Shown here one piece after another: positions 45,091 through 53,936 of a stretch of 64,000 bases of DNA; within the stretch, counting starts at the first letter, position 1, and every line of letters begins with the position of its first letter. The notes beneath the pieces were generated by a model, which was given only the letters and a program-made list of their open reading frames with translations, was not told the origin of the DNA and did no database searches. The DNA lies in NCBI GenBank assembly GCA_001899685.1, contig MKWG01000007.1:128206-192205 (forward strand), written 5' to 3'. This DNA is from Sphingobacteriales bacterium 44-15. GTDB lineage: Bacteria > Bacteroidota > Bacteroidia > Chitinophagales > Chitinophagaceae. Both the position numbers and the translations under genes were made by a program.

Positions 45091-45570
45091 TTAAAGGTTA
45101 ATAAAACCAGCGACAGCACTCCATGAAGCATCCTTTTGAATGGAAAAATTTACTTGCCTTTCTTTTAATATGGCCTCAAAGAAAGTATTCAATTCTTCCC
45201 GTATTAGCTTTGGCGTGTCAATGTAGATGAGTATGTCTCTTGTGCCGTTACGCGTCACCCGTGCAACTGAATGAACCGTATGCTTTTGTCTTAAAAGGGT
45301 TTCTATTTCATCTTGTATCTGGTTAAGTCTTGCTGCCTCAGTATCTACCGGATGCCCACTATCATTCTTGTCCAGAATCTCAAGTTCAATACCAACCAAA
45401 AATGGATAAAAACTTTTATTAGGATAATTTTCATACGCCTTATTAACTGTTGCCAAAGCCAGTCCGTCAGACATATTTAACTTAAGGATCGAAAAATTTT
45501 CACCAGGAAAAACAGGTTCACCCGGTTGTGTCACTCCCGATTTTCCAAATAATCTTTTAAATAAACTCAT
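45091..45570 (-). CDS. DUF695-like cytosolic protein
   Basis: 159 residues, no signal. LALATVNKAYENYPNKSFYPFLVGIELEI, then ETLLRQKHTVHSVARVTRNGTRDILIYID, resembles the DUF695 fold (value plus error-type domain that reads Thr-x-x-Gly-x-Arg). Function unknown. It is flanked on both sides by partial repeat tracts (45010-45090 and 45592-45633). Confidence 0.6.
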   Translation of the reverse strand: MSLFKRLFGKSGVTQPGEPVFPGENFSILKLNMSDGLALATVNKAYENYPNKSFYPFLVGIELEILDKNDSGHPVDTEAARLNQIQDEIETLLRQKHTVHSVARVTRNGTRDILIYIDTPKLIREELNTFFEAILKERQVNFSIQKDASWSAVAGFINL

Positions 45571-45591
45571 GTCGTATAAATATAGTTACAA

Positions 45592-45633
45592 GCCTGAAAC
45601 TTGAAACTTGCAACCTGAAACCTGTAACAGGTC
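45592..45633. repeat. CCTGAAACTTGAAACTTG repeat tract
   Basis: GCCTGAAACTTGAAACTTGC is followed by AACCTGAAACCTGTAACAGG. Similar units occur at 50380-50400 (ACCTGAAACCTGAAACTTG) and 39520-39600. It lies between the serine hydrolase stop and the DUF695-like start. Confidence 0.5.
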
Positions 45634-45637
45634 TCCC

Positions 45638-46951
45638 TCAATCATCTATCGCCGCTTCAGCCATCTGCCTGAATTTCCATCCGGTTTCGTCATCCACCTT
45701 GCCCTGTGTTTGTTTGAGAATGATCCCTATGAGCTTTTCTTTGGGATCGGCAAAGTATTGTGTATTAAAATAACCGCCCCAGTCAAAGGTACCGGCGCTT
45801 CCTATTCCGCCGGCATCCTGTCCTTTCTGATTGACCAATCCAAAGGCCAGCCCGTATGAAGTGTTACCCTTCAGGATATCGCCAATCTGGTTTGCCATGA
45901 TCACTTCAATAGTTTTGCGGCTTAATAACCTCACACCATTCAATGTTCCATTGTTGACATACATCTGCAGGAAAGTTGCATAGTCTTTTGCTGTGCTGCT
46001 TAGTCCTCCCCCGCCGGAGAAAAATTGTTTAGCGCCCTTTATGGGATAATCAACATCAAAGAAACTGCCTTCAGCTCTTCCCCATTTACCGTCTGTATTT
46101 TTCTGCACGCTTACCAGGCGGCTTTTACTCGCATCCGGCAGGTAAAACCATGTATCATTCATGCCCAACGGATCAAATAGCCGGGTGCGCAGAAATTTAT
46201 CGAAAGGCATTCCCGAAATTTTTTCAATGAAATATCCCAGCACGTCCAGCCCTTCACTATATGTCCAGTTTTCGCCGGGCTCCTGATGCAGGGGAAGCCT
46301 GGCCAGCTTTTTTATATTTTCTTCAATACTGATGGGCTCCGTTGTAAAAGCGTCTATGATACCTGCTTTCTTATAAATCTTCCTGAACCTGTCATCACCA
46401 TCAATAGCGCCATATCCTATACCGGAAGTGTGGGTCAGCAAATGACGGATAGTGATCTGGTGTTTGGCAGGTATGGTAGTATAGCTTGAATCCTTTTCAT
46501 TAAAAGTATCAAGGAGCTGTGCTTCACCAAATTCGGGTATATATTTCGATATGGGATCATCCAGCTTAAACTTTCCTTCTTCCCAAAGCATCATTACCGC
46601 AGTGGCTGTTATGGCTTTGGTCTGGGAGGCGATCCTGAAAATATCATCTTTCTTAAGCGCTTTACCCGTTGCATTATCGGCCATGCCATAAGCCTTGTAA
46701 AAAACAATTTTCCCGTTTCTTGCTATCAGCGCTATAATACCGGGAAGCTTATTTTGTGTCACTGCATCTTTAAGCATATCATCTATTCTGGCAAGCCTTG
46801 CCGCCGACATGCCCTGCGAGACCGGGGTGGCTTCTATAAGCGGTGAGGGGCGCCTGCCGGCTGTTGTTTGCGATAAGCTGTCAGATACAATGCATGCGAG
46901 CGCCAGGCTGAATATTATATTGGTAAAGCGGAAAATTGTCATACCGTACAT
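45638..46951 (-). CDS. Class C beta-lactamase-family serine hydrolase, exported
   Basis: 437 residues with an N-terminal signal segment. The nucleophile motif SQTK (Ser109, Lys112) is followed by the usual helix, then GENWTYSEGLDVLGYFIEKISG where the YxN box is Tyr-Ser-Glu. A third region FFSGGGGLSSTAKDY is typical of the EstB/esterase-like branch. The activity is probably esterase or peptidase rather than beta-lactamase; the sequence cannot decide. Confidence 0.88.
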   Translation of the reverse strand: MYGMTIFRFTNIIFSLALACIVSDSLSQTTAGRRPSPLIEATPVSQGMSAARLARIDDMLKDAVTQNKLPGIIALIARNGKIVFYKAYGMADNATGKALKKDDIFRIASQTKAITATAVMMLWEEGKFKLDDPISKYIPEFGEAQLLDTFNEKDSSYTTIPAKHQITIRHLLTHTSGIGYGAIDGDDRFRKIYKKAGIIDAFTTEPISIEENIKKLARLPLHQEPGENWTYSEGLDVLGYFIEKISGMPFDKFLRTRLFDPLGMNDTWFYLPDASKSRLVSVQKNTDGKWGRAEGSFFDVDYPIKGAKQFFSGGGGLSSTAKDYATFLQMYVNNGTLNGVRLLSRKTIEVIMANQIGDILKGNTSYGLAFGLVNQKGQDAGGIGSAGTFDWGGYFNTQYFADPKEKLIGIILKQTQGKVDDETGWKFRQMAEAAIDD

Positions 46952-47006
46952 TAAAAGTTTATCGTAAATATATTTAAAATGAGGGAAGATACAATTACAG
47001 GCAATT

Positions 47007-47082
47007 TAGTGTCATGTCAAACGTGAAATGTGAGACGAAAAACGTGAGATGTGAAAGCTAATCTCACCTCTCACATTTCATA
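47007..47082. repeat. GTCAAACGTGAAA dispersed hairpin between divergent genes
   Basis: GTCATGTCAAACGTGAAATG and a second AACGTGAGATGTGAAAG face TCTCACCTCTCACATTTCAT. It lies upstream of both the serine hydrolase and the sulfatase. A -7-like TATCTTTG follows at 47117-47124 for the sulfatase. Confidence 0.75.
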
Positions 47083-47179
47083 CCTCCTAGCCTGTATATA
47101 TTATTTTAATCATGATTATCTTTGGCAAATGCCGGCACAGGCAGGACAAGCGGTATATCCGGCCTTACAATTAAAAGCT

Positions 47180-48535
47180 ATGCATAAAAAAAATTTAATC
47201 CCATTAGTTGCATTTTGCCTGTTGCAAAGTCTTTCGCATGCTCAGGTACCGGCAAAGCGCCCTAACGTTATTATCATTTATTCCGACGACCAGGGAGCAG
47301 CCGATCTCAATATTTACGGCTCAAAAGACCTGATGACACCTCATCTTGACAAGCTTGCCCGCAATGGTGTACGGTTCTCTCATTTCTATTCCGCCTCGCC
47401 TATATGCTCGCCTTCCCGTGCATCATTGCTCACGGGGCGCTACCCGCAAAGAGCAGGACTTCCCAATATGGCTTCATCAAAAGAAGGCGATGCCGGAATG
47501 CCGGGAGATCAGCTTACCATAGCTGAGCTTTTTGCCTCCGCAGGTTACAAAACCGCACATATCGGTAAGTGGCATGTAGGATATACTCCCGAAACAATGC
47601 CTAATGCACAGGGCTTCGGTTATTCGTTCGGGTTTATGGGAGGCTGCATTGATAATTACTCTCACTACTTCTACTGGAATGGCCCCAACCGCCACGACCT
47701 CTGGCGCAATGGAAAAGAAATATGGGAGCCCGGAAAATTTTTTGGCGACTTAATGGTGGAAGAGACTAATGCATTCCTCGCCGAAAATAAGAACGATCCT
47801 TTCTTTTTATACTTTGCCATTAATATCCCTCATTATCCTTTACAGGGGGAAAAGAAATGGCTGGATTATTATAAGGATCTTCCTTCGCCTCGAAAGATGT
47901 ACGCAGCATTTATATCAACCATGGACGAGAAAATAGGATTGATTTTAAATAAGCTTGACGAACTGGGCTTAACGGATAATACCATTGTCGTTTTCCAGTC
48001 AGACCAGGGATTTTCCACGGAAGAAAGGACTTTTGGAGGCGGCGGCTCGGCCGGCAAACTGCGTGGCTCAAAATTCAGCTTATTTGAAGGTGGGGTAAGG
48101 GTTCCGGCTATCATCAGTTGGCCGGGACATATACCCAAAGACCAAGTAAGAGACCAGTTTGGCGCCAATATAGACTGGTTTCCCACGCTGGCGGCTTATT
48201 GCAATATCCCGCTGCCAAACCGAAAGTTTGACGGCAGGAGCCTGAAACCAGTCATTGAATCCGCGGCAGCAACAAGCCCTCATAATGAGTTTTACTGGCA
48301 AAGCCAGGGCGCTAAAACAAATCCCCAATGGGCTGTCCGCGAGGGTGACTGGAAATTATTGCACAGCCCTTTTGAAGCCGACAAAACTGAACTGACCGCC
48401 GACGGGCTTATGCTGGTGAATATGGCTGCAGATAGTACGGAACATAGCAACGAAGCTGTTAAACATCCTGATATCGTAAAACGGCTGCAGTCAAAATACC
48501 AGGCATGGATAAAAGAAGTGGCTGATCAGCAGTAA
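47180..48535 (+). CDS. Secreted sulfatase (Cys-type), third
   Basis: 451 residues from 47180, where a signal peptide begins (KKNLIPLVAFCLLQSLSHAQ); the frame is open to 47051, but that leader has no homology. RPNVIIIYSDDQG gives the metal Asp pair. ASPICSPSRASLLTGRYPQRAG holds the formylglycine cysteine (residue 76). IGKWHVG and VVFQSDQGFSTEE follow; here the usual SDNG is SDQG, a Gln in place of Asn. It depends on a maturase encoded elsewhere. It is separate from the other two sulfatases by 38 kb. Confidence 0.91.
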   Translation: MHKKNLIPLVAFCLLQSLSHAQVPAKRPNVIIIYSDDQGAADLNIYGSKDLMTPHLDKLARNGVRFSHFYSASPICSPSRASLLTGRYPQRAGLPNMASSKEGDAGMPGDQLTIAELFASAGYKTAHIGKWHVGYTPETMPNAQGFGYSFGFMGGCIDNYSHYFYWNGPNRHDLWRNGKEIWEPGKFFGDLMVEETNAFLAENKNDPFFLYFAINIPHYPLQGEKKWLDYYKDLPSPRKMYAAFISTMDEKIGLILNKLDELGLTDNTIVVFQSDQGFSTEERTFGGGGSAGKLRGSKFSLFEGGVRVPAIISWPGHIPKDQVRDQFGANIDWFPTLAAYCNIPLPNRKFDGRSLKPVIESAAATSPHNEFYWQSQGAKTNPQWAVREGDWKLLHSPFEADKTELTADGLMLVNMAADSTEHSNEAVKHPDIVKRLQSKYQAWIKEVADQQ

Positions 48536-48554
48536 AGCTGCAATATTATTAACA

Positions 48555-48605
48555 TAGTGCTATGTCAAACGTGAAACGGCAGATGATAAATGTGAGATCC
48601 TCACA
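48555..48605. repeat. ATAGTGCTATGTCAAACGTGA hairpin, short copy
   Basis: CATAGTGCTATGTCAAACGT begins the copy, and the inner GTGAGA/TCTCAC arms are short (TGTGAGATCCTCACA). It lies just after the third sulfatase. The left end is shared with 36311 and 62972. Confidence 0.65.
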
Positions 48606-48673
48606 GCTTGTTAAGTTGATCACATTAGGTAAAAGAGTTTATCATTGCCTGATAAAAAATAAAGACAACCGGT

Positions 48674-49318
48674 ATGTTATCGTTCATAAATAATTTTAAT
48701 AAAGCCGGAAAAAGATTTTTTGCATGGTGCCCTATTGCTACGGTAGTTATATTGGGAGTATTGCCGGGTTGCGCCTCTCAGAAAAATTATGACAACCCGG
48801 TAGTGGTAATTGAAACGAAATTCGGGAACATCAAAGTAGAATTATTCCCCAAAAAAGCTCCGGCTACTGTATCCGCTTTTCTGCGGAATATTGATTCGGG
48901 ATATTTTAAGAACTGTTCCTTCTATCGGGTATTGCGTAATGACAACCAGGTTACAGGCGCACTCCACTCCTATCTTATACAGGGCGGTATCTGGCAATCC
49001 GATCCCAGGATAAAAAAGAAATTTAAACAGATACCCCACGAGCCCACCAGCCAGAGCGGGATACTGCACACCAGGGGCACCATCTCCATGGCAAGGAATG
49101 AGCCCGGATCAGCTACTTCTGAATTTTTTATTTGTGTTGAAGATGAACCCGGTTTCGACTATGGCGGTCAAAACAACCCTGACGGAGCCGGGTATGCGGC
49201 TTTCGGCAAAGTGGTGGAAGGCATGGGAACAGCAGACAGGATATACCGGCAGCCGGAAGACCAGCAGCAGTTCACCCCTCCTGTAACCATACTTAATATT
49301 GTACAGCTGAAACAGTAA
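48674..49318 (+). CDS. Cyclophilin-type peptidyl-prolyl isomerase lipoprotein
   Basis: 214 residues. A lipobox LPGC (Cys33) after a long hydrophobic signal is followed by the cyclophilin core: IETKFGNIKVELFPKKAPATVSAF, FYRVLRN, GTISMARNEPGSATSEFFICV and YAAFGKVVEGM. Cis-trans isomerisation of periplasmic or surface proteins is the likely role. Its stop overlaps the 3' end of the convergent cytochrome gene by 26 bp. Confidence 0.92.
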   Translation: MLSFINNFNKAGKRFFAWCPIATVVILGVLPGCASQKNYDNPVVVIETKFGNIKVELFPKKAPATVSAFLRNIDSGYFKNCSFYRVLRNDNQVTGALHSYLIQGGIWQSDPRIKKKFKQIPHEPTSQSGILHTRGTISMARNEPGSATSEFFICVEDEPGFDYGGQNNPDGAGYAAFGKVVEGMGTADRIYRQPEDQQQFTPPVTILNIVQLKQ

Positions 49319-50282
49319 ATTTCTCTACTTTATTTTTGACCGGCTGCAGGCTTTTCAAATATTTATAAATAGCCGACAGGTCCCTTTCTGTCATTCTCCC
49401 ATACATATTCCAGGGCATAATAGTATTAAATTCACCGGCTTTAACTGTTGGCGGCTGATATGATGAATCTGCGAAAGAAGTGAATTTTTTTACGAACATT
49501 TCTTCCGTCCAGGACCCGATACCCGTAGCCGGGTCAGGGGTTATATTTGCCGAGCGGACAATGGAGCCATCTGGCATAGCAAATTCACGCCCCCCACCGA
49601 AAGCAAGCTTTTCGATGATCTGGCCTTTATCCACGGGAGTATGACACTCAATACAGGAAGCGGCATTTACAAGATATCGCCCATACCCCAACTCGTCAGA
49701 CACAGGAGGTTTCTGCTGTGGGTCTGCCTTTACAGGTATGGTGTTCAGGATAAAATTCATAGGGAAATCCGAAACAGATTCTGGTATCTTACTTTCAACA
49801 GGCTTAAAAGAACGGATATAGGCAATAATAGATTCAATATCCTCTTTATCCATTTTTCCGTAATGAGCATAAGGCATTACAGGAAACATTGCCCGCCCTT
49901 CCCTGGTAACGCCTGTGGTGATCAGGCGAAAAAGCTCTCCATCGCTATAACGGCTGATGCCAAAAGGAGTAATATTTTTTGAATAATAAACACCTGGAAA
50001 ACCTGCTTTCTGGTCAAACCGCTCCCCACCTTTTCCAAGCGTTCCTTCCACTAACGGCCCGGCAAATTTTGTCCAGTCGCGGGTAGAATGGCAATCGGTA
50101 CAAACGGTGACACAATTTGCAAGATATCTTCCTCTCTCTACCTTTTCCGGTGTATATGAAATTTTAATGTCAGGCGCAGTTCCTACGTTAGGCAGTGCAG
50201 CCTTGACATATAACAATAATCCCGAGACAAGCACTATAATACCCAGGAATACATAGCCCAGGATTTTAAGTATCTTTTTCAT
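49293..50282 (-). CDS. Membrane-anchored diheme cytochrome c
   Basis: 329 residues. One N-terminal helix (ILGYVFLGIIVLVSGLLLYV) anchors it. Two heme motifs are CTDCH at 61-65 and CIECH at 210-214, each followed by a Met-containing region (MPYAHYGKM and IMPWNMYGRM) that could supply axial ligands. The two halves are similar, implying an internal duplication. It probably carries electrons from a dehydrogenase to the respiratory chain; the GMC enzyme at 33367 lacks its own cytochrome and is one candidate donor. Confidence 0.9.
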   Translation of the reverse strand: MKKILKILGYVFLGIIVLVSGLLLYVKAALPNVGTAPDIKISYTPEKVERGRYLANCVTVCTDCHSTRDWTKFAGPLVEGTLGKGGERFDQKAGFPGVYYSKNITPFGISRYSDGELFRLITTGVTREGRAMFPVMPYAHYGKMDKEDIESIIAYIRSFKPVESKIPESVSDFPMNFILNTIPVKADPQQKPPVSDELGYGRYLVNAASCIECHTPVDKGQIIEKLAFGGGREFAMPDGSIVRSANITPDPATGIGSWTEEMFVKKFTSFADSSYQPPTVKAGEFNTIMPWNMYGRMTERDLSAIYKYLKSLQPVKNKVEKFTVSAVQY

Positions 50283-50582
50283 TGCAGGTAGTTTTGATGA
50301 TGAAACAGTAGAAGAGCATAAATATAAAACAAAAAATGAACAGAGTCCTCACAAGTGCCAGGTATCAGGCATTCCCGGACCTGAAACCTGAAACTTGTAA
50401 TACTTACCTTATAATAGTTTCCCCCTTATTTTATTACATAAAAAATATTAGCAGTATTGATATGGCTAAAATATTTTCTTACGCCTGTTCTAATTCAGCA
50501 ATAATTATCTATTTTGAAGCCTGATCCCATATCTTCAGCAGAGCCTACCCGGATACTATTCTTTTACTTAAAACATGAGAAG

Positions 50583-50777
50583 ATGAATTCGCGCATCCTA
50601 ATGGTGAAACATGCCCATCTTGAATTGCTGCTTATCCGTGCAAAACATCAGGAAATCAAAAACCTGTATGGAGAAAATATTCCCGCGGAGCTGATACAAC
50701 AAATGACTGAAGAGCTAAAAGTATTCCGGATGCAATGTGATAAAGAAGTCAGGCGAATGCTTCCTTACGAGCAATAA
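50583..50777 (+). CDS. Small hypothetical protein
   Basis: 64 residues from the ATG at 50583. Soluble and helical, with the pattern HAHLELLLIRAKHQEIKNLYG and a basic/acidic C-terminus. No family is recognised and the coding case rests on the compact frame and amphipathic pattern alone. Confidence 0.4.
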   Translation: MNSRILMVKHAHLELLLIRAKHQEIKNLYGENIPAELIQQMTEELKVFRMQCDKEVRRMLPYEQ

Positions 50778-50825
50778 AAGATATGCAACATGTCAGCTTC
50801 AGCATGCAGGTCAATAGATAAAATA

Positions 50826-51284
50826 CTATTGCATATCCCAGAACATCCGGATATTCCGGATCAGCACTTTATTGGATATTGATATTGGCTCTATATGCCG
50901 CTTTCGCCCCGGTACTCCGTTGCGTGTATGTTTTGCTCTCGCTGCATCTGAAACAGCAAGCGTAAATTCTGTTTTAGTACCGGGCTGACTGTCAGTGATA
51001 AGCATATGAAGCTTTTCCCTGTCGTGGTCATACGCAAGATCGAGTATCTGGGTATTTACCTTCCATACACCATCAGAACGGCAGGGATCCGGAAAATGAT
51101 AGATTACAGAAGTTATCCTGGCTTCATGCGGAGATAAAATAATTTTTATCCTCGTTCTCTGAAACTTCAATATCTGCCTGAAGTATAATTCTTTCACAGG
51201 AGAAGTTTTAAGGTTTATGATACGATGAGACAATAGGCCTGGCTTTGAGAAAGGAGGATGATGGATTGCGCTACAAAGGAACAA
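50826..51284 (-). CDS. Hypothetical protein with doubtful start
   Basis: 152 codons if TTG at 51284 is used. The frame extends upstream to a stop with a hydrophobic stretch (IFFSFCILFLCSA) that resembles a signal peptide but offers no ATG, so the start may be non-canonical or lost. The body (SPHEARITSVIYHFPDPC, DLAYDHDREKLHMLITDSQ) is not recognised. It could be a decayed gene. Confidence 0.3.
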   Translation of the reverse strand: MFLCSAIHHPPFSKPGLLSHRIINLKTSPVKELYFRQILKFQRTRIKIILSPHEARITSVIYHFPDPCRSDGVWKVNTQILDLAYDHDREKLHMLITDSQPGTKTEFTLAVSDAARAKHTRNGVPGRKRHIEPISISNKVLIRNIRMFWDMQ

Positions 51285-51371
51285 TATACAAAAAGAAAAG
51301 AAAATAGTATCTTATCTATTATCTTGTAATAAAAACACGACAATCTTCAAAGAAAATACTTATTCAAGTAC

Positions 51372-52148
51372 ATGAAAATAGCCACTTACAATGTAAACAG
51401 CATCAATGCAAGGCTCCCGGTATTGCTTCGCTGGCTGAGTGAGGCAGCTCCGGATATAGTGTGCCTTCAGGAATTAAAAGCACCCGGAGAAAAATTCCCG
51501 GAGGAGGCCATTCTCAGCGCAGGCTATCAGTCTATCTGGCACGGGCAAAAAAGCTGGAATGGCGTGGCTATTTTATCACGGCAGGAAAAGCCGCAGGAGA
51601 TCAGGCGTGTGTTGCCCGGCGATCCCGAAGACACCCACAGCCGGTACATCGAAGCCGATGCCGGGAGTATTGTGATCGGAAGTCTTTACCTGCCCAACGG
51701 GAACCCTGCGCCGGGGCCAAAATTCGATTATAAATTAGCGTGGTTAGAGCGCTTTCAGATACACGCAAAAGCACTGGTAAATATGAATAAGCCTGTGGTG
51801 CTTGCAGGGGATTATAATATAATTCCCGCTGACGAAGATGTGTACAAACCCGAACGGTGGGTAGATGATGCGCTGTTCCGCACAGAAGTAAAAGAAGCAT
51901 TCAGGCAACTTACAGGCAACGGATGGACAGATGCACTGCGTTATCTGTACCCGCAGCAAACCATCTATACCTTCTGGGATTATTTCCGCAATGCCTATGG
52001 AAGAAATGCCGGGCTGAGGATTGATCATTTTCTTTTAAATCCGGCAGCCCTGTCCCTCCTGGCAGCAGGTGGTGTGGATCGGCATGTACGCGGCTGGGAA
52101 AAGACAAGCGATCATGCCCCGGTGTGGATTGAAATAAAAAACGGGTAG
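51372..52148 (+). CDS. xth: Exodeoxyribonuclease III
   Basis: 258 residues. The exonuclease/endonuclease/phosphatase fold is clear: IATYNVNSINARLPVLL, VCLQELKAPGEKFP (metal Glu), GSLYLPNGNP, AGDYNIIPADEDVYKPERW and the C-terminal RIDHFLLNP with KTSDHAPVWIEI (catalytic Asp/His). It repairs abasic and 3'-blocked DNA in the cytoplasm. It is a single gene, followed by a hairpin repeat. Confidence 0.96.
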   Translation: MKIATYNVNSINARLPVLLRWLSEAAPDIVCLQELKAPGEKFPEEAILSAGYQSIWHGQKSWNGVAILSRQEKPQEIRRVLPGDPEDTHSRYIEADAGSIVIGSLYLPNGNPAPGPKFDYKLAWLERFQIHAKALVNMNKPVVLAGDYNIIPADEDVYKPERWVDDALFRTEVKEAFRQLTGNGWTDALRYLYPQQTIYTFWDYFRNAYGRNAGLRIDHFLLNPAALSLLAAGGVDRHVRGWEKTSDHAPVWIEIKNG

Positions 52149-52279
52149 CATTCTTTCTGCTGCTGCCCGTAAACCGGGGAAAAAAATCTACGCCACCTTC
52201 TTTTATCTGCTTTAAATTTTATGGCAGAATTATTTATATATTATCGCTGGTGTCATGTTAAGACTAATATGCCGCACAC

Positions 52280-52343
52280 GTTCGTGAGAAGTGAAACGTA
52301 AGACCTGAGCGTCTCTCGTTTTATCGTCTGACTGCTCACGATT
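52280..52343. repeat. CGTGAGAAGTGAAACG dispersed hairpin
   Basis: TTCGTGAGAAGTGAAACGTA faces TCTCTCGTTTTATCG and CTGCTCACGATT. It lies between xth and mlaE; the rest of the 226-bp spacer shows only A/T-rich DNA. Confidence 0.65.
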
Positions 52344-52374
52344 AACTTAATATATTGCACACTTAATCTTACGC

Positions 52375-53157
52375 ATGAAATCAAAAACCCGCACATACGT
52401 TATTTCACGAACGCTGGATAACTTTTTTGGGGGCGTATTCGAACTGTTACAGTTCATTGGAAAATTTTTCAGAGAATTGACGCCTCCTTTCGAGTGGAAG
52501 GAGATCATCCGACAATGTTATTATGTTGGCTACAGATCACTGCCGCTGATTTCCGTCACCAGTTTTGTAGTAGGTATTGTATTTACCAAGCAATCCCGTC
52601 CGTCGCTGGCCGAATTTGGCGCCACTTCCTGGTTACCCTCCCTGGTGGCCATTGCAATTTTCAGGGCATTAGCGCCGTTGGTAACGGCGCTTATTGCTGC
52701 CGGCAAGGTAGGATCGAATATAGGCGCCGAACTGGGGTCAATGAGGGTGACCGAGCAGATAGATGCCATGGAAGTATCCGCTACCAATCCGTTCAAGTTC
52801 CTGGTAGTAAGTAGGGTACTGGCTACCACGCTCATGTTGCCTGTGCTTATGTTTTATATGGGCTTTATCAGCATGCTGGGCGCGTACCTCAATATACTCG
52901 CCAACGAGCATACCAGCTTTACCACTTTTTTTATAAAAGCCCTGGAAAAAATAACATTCCTTGACATGTTTTCTTCTCTTATCAAAACCTTCATTTTTGG
53001 GTTTAGCATAGGGATAATAGGAACATACCAGGGATACAACGCCAGTCAGGGCACATTGGGAGTAGGCCGGGCGGCGAATGCGGCTGTGGTAGCTTCTATG
53101 TTTACGGTATTTATTGAAGAAATAATTATTGTTCAGATCACCAACTGGTTCAGATAA
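52375..53157 (+). CDS. mlaE: MlaE-family ABC permease (lipid transport)
   Basis: 260 residues with about five membrane helices. The MlaE hallmark region GSNIGAELGSMRVTEQIDAMEV is at residues about 118-139, and LGVGRAANAAVVASMF lies near the end. It forms the inner-membrane part of the Mla complex with the ATPase (5 bp downstream) and the MCE protein. It moves phospholipids between inner and outer membranes. Confidence 0.94.
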   Translation: MKSKTRTYVISRTLDNFFGGVFELLQFIGKFFRELTPPFEWKEIIRQCYYVGYRSLPLISVTSFVVGIVFTKQSRPSLAEFGATSWLPSLVAIAIFRALAPLVTALIAAGKVGSNIGAELGSMRVTEQIDAMEVSATNPFKFLVVSRVLATTLMLPVLMFYMGFISMLGAYLNILANEHTSFTTFFIKALEKITFLDMFSSLIKTFIFGFSIGIIGTYQGYNASQGTLGVGRAANAAVVASMFTVFIEEIIIVQITNWFR

Positions 53158-53162
53158 AATAT

Positions 53163-53936
53163 ATGCACAAGAAACATACTACTGCCGTCAGTGAAGAAAT
53201 AATCATTTCCATCAGGGGACTGGAAAAATCCTTCGGCAATAATCATGTGCTGCGCGGAGTGGATCTTGATCTCTACAGGGGAGAGAACCTGGTAGTGCTC
53301 GGCAGATCAGGGACCGGAAAATCGGTGCTGATCAAAATCATTGTCGGGTTGTTAAAACCTGACGCCGGAACCGTAATGGTCCTGGGCGAAAACATTGCTC
53401 ATCTCGATGACAAAGCGCTCCTGCAGCTCCGGCTTAAAATCGGCTTTTCTTTCCAAAGCAGCGCCCTCTACGATAGTATGACGGTGAGAGAAAACCTGGA
53501 ATTCCCCTTGCTGCGCAATTCCCGCCAGTTGAGTAAAGAAGAAATAAATAGTGCGGTAAAAGAAGTACTGGAAGATGTTGGACTACAACAAACGATTGAT
53601 CAATATCCTGCTGAATTATCAGGGGGCCAACGCAAAAGAATAGGCATCGCCAGGACATTGATCATGCGACCTAAGATCATGTTGTATGATGAGCCTACAG
53701 CAGGGCTTGACCCGGTAACAAGTGTAGAGATCAACAGCCTGATCAACGAAGTGCAGGAACGGTATAATACTTCTTCCATAATCATCACGCACGATCTCAC
53801 CTGCGCAAGCGCTACCGGCGACAGGGTTGCATTGCTGCTGGATGGCCGGTTTGCAAGGGTAGGAAGCTTTGATGAAGTCTTTAACACCAATGACGAAAGG
53901 ATCAACAGTTTTTATGACTATAATTTTATTAAGTAA
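53163..53936 (+). CDS. mlaF: MlaF-family ABC transporter ATPase
   Basis: 257 residues. Walker A GRSGTGKSVL, Q-loop SFQSSALYDSMTVREN, signature LSGGQRKRIGIARTL, Walker B IMLYDEPTAGLD and the switch His in IIITHDL are all present. It energises lipid transport through MlaE. The gene ends in TAATG, sharing a base with the start of mlaD. Confidence 0.95.
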   Translation: MHKKHTTAVSEEIIISIRGLEKSFGNNHVLRGVDLDLYRGENLVVLGRSGTGKSVLIKIIVGLLKPDAGTVMVLGENIAHLDDKALLQLRLKIGFSFQSSALYDSMTVRENLEFPLLRNSRQLSKEEINSAVKEVLEDVGLQQTIDQYPAELSGGQRKRIGIARTLIMRPKIMLYDEPTAGLDPVTSVEINSLINEVQERYNTSSIIITHDLTCASATGDRVALLLDGRFARVGSFDEVFNTNDERINSFYDYNFIK

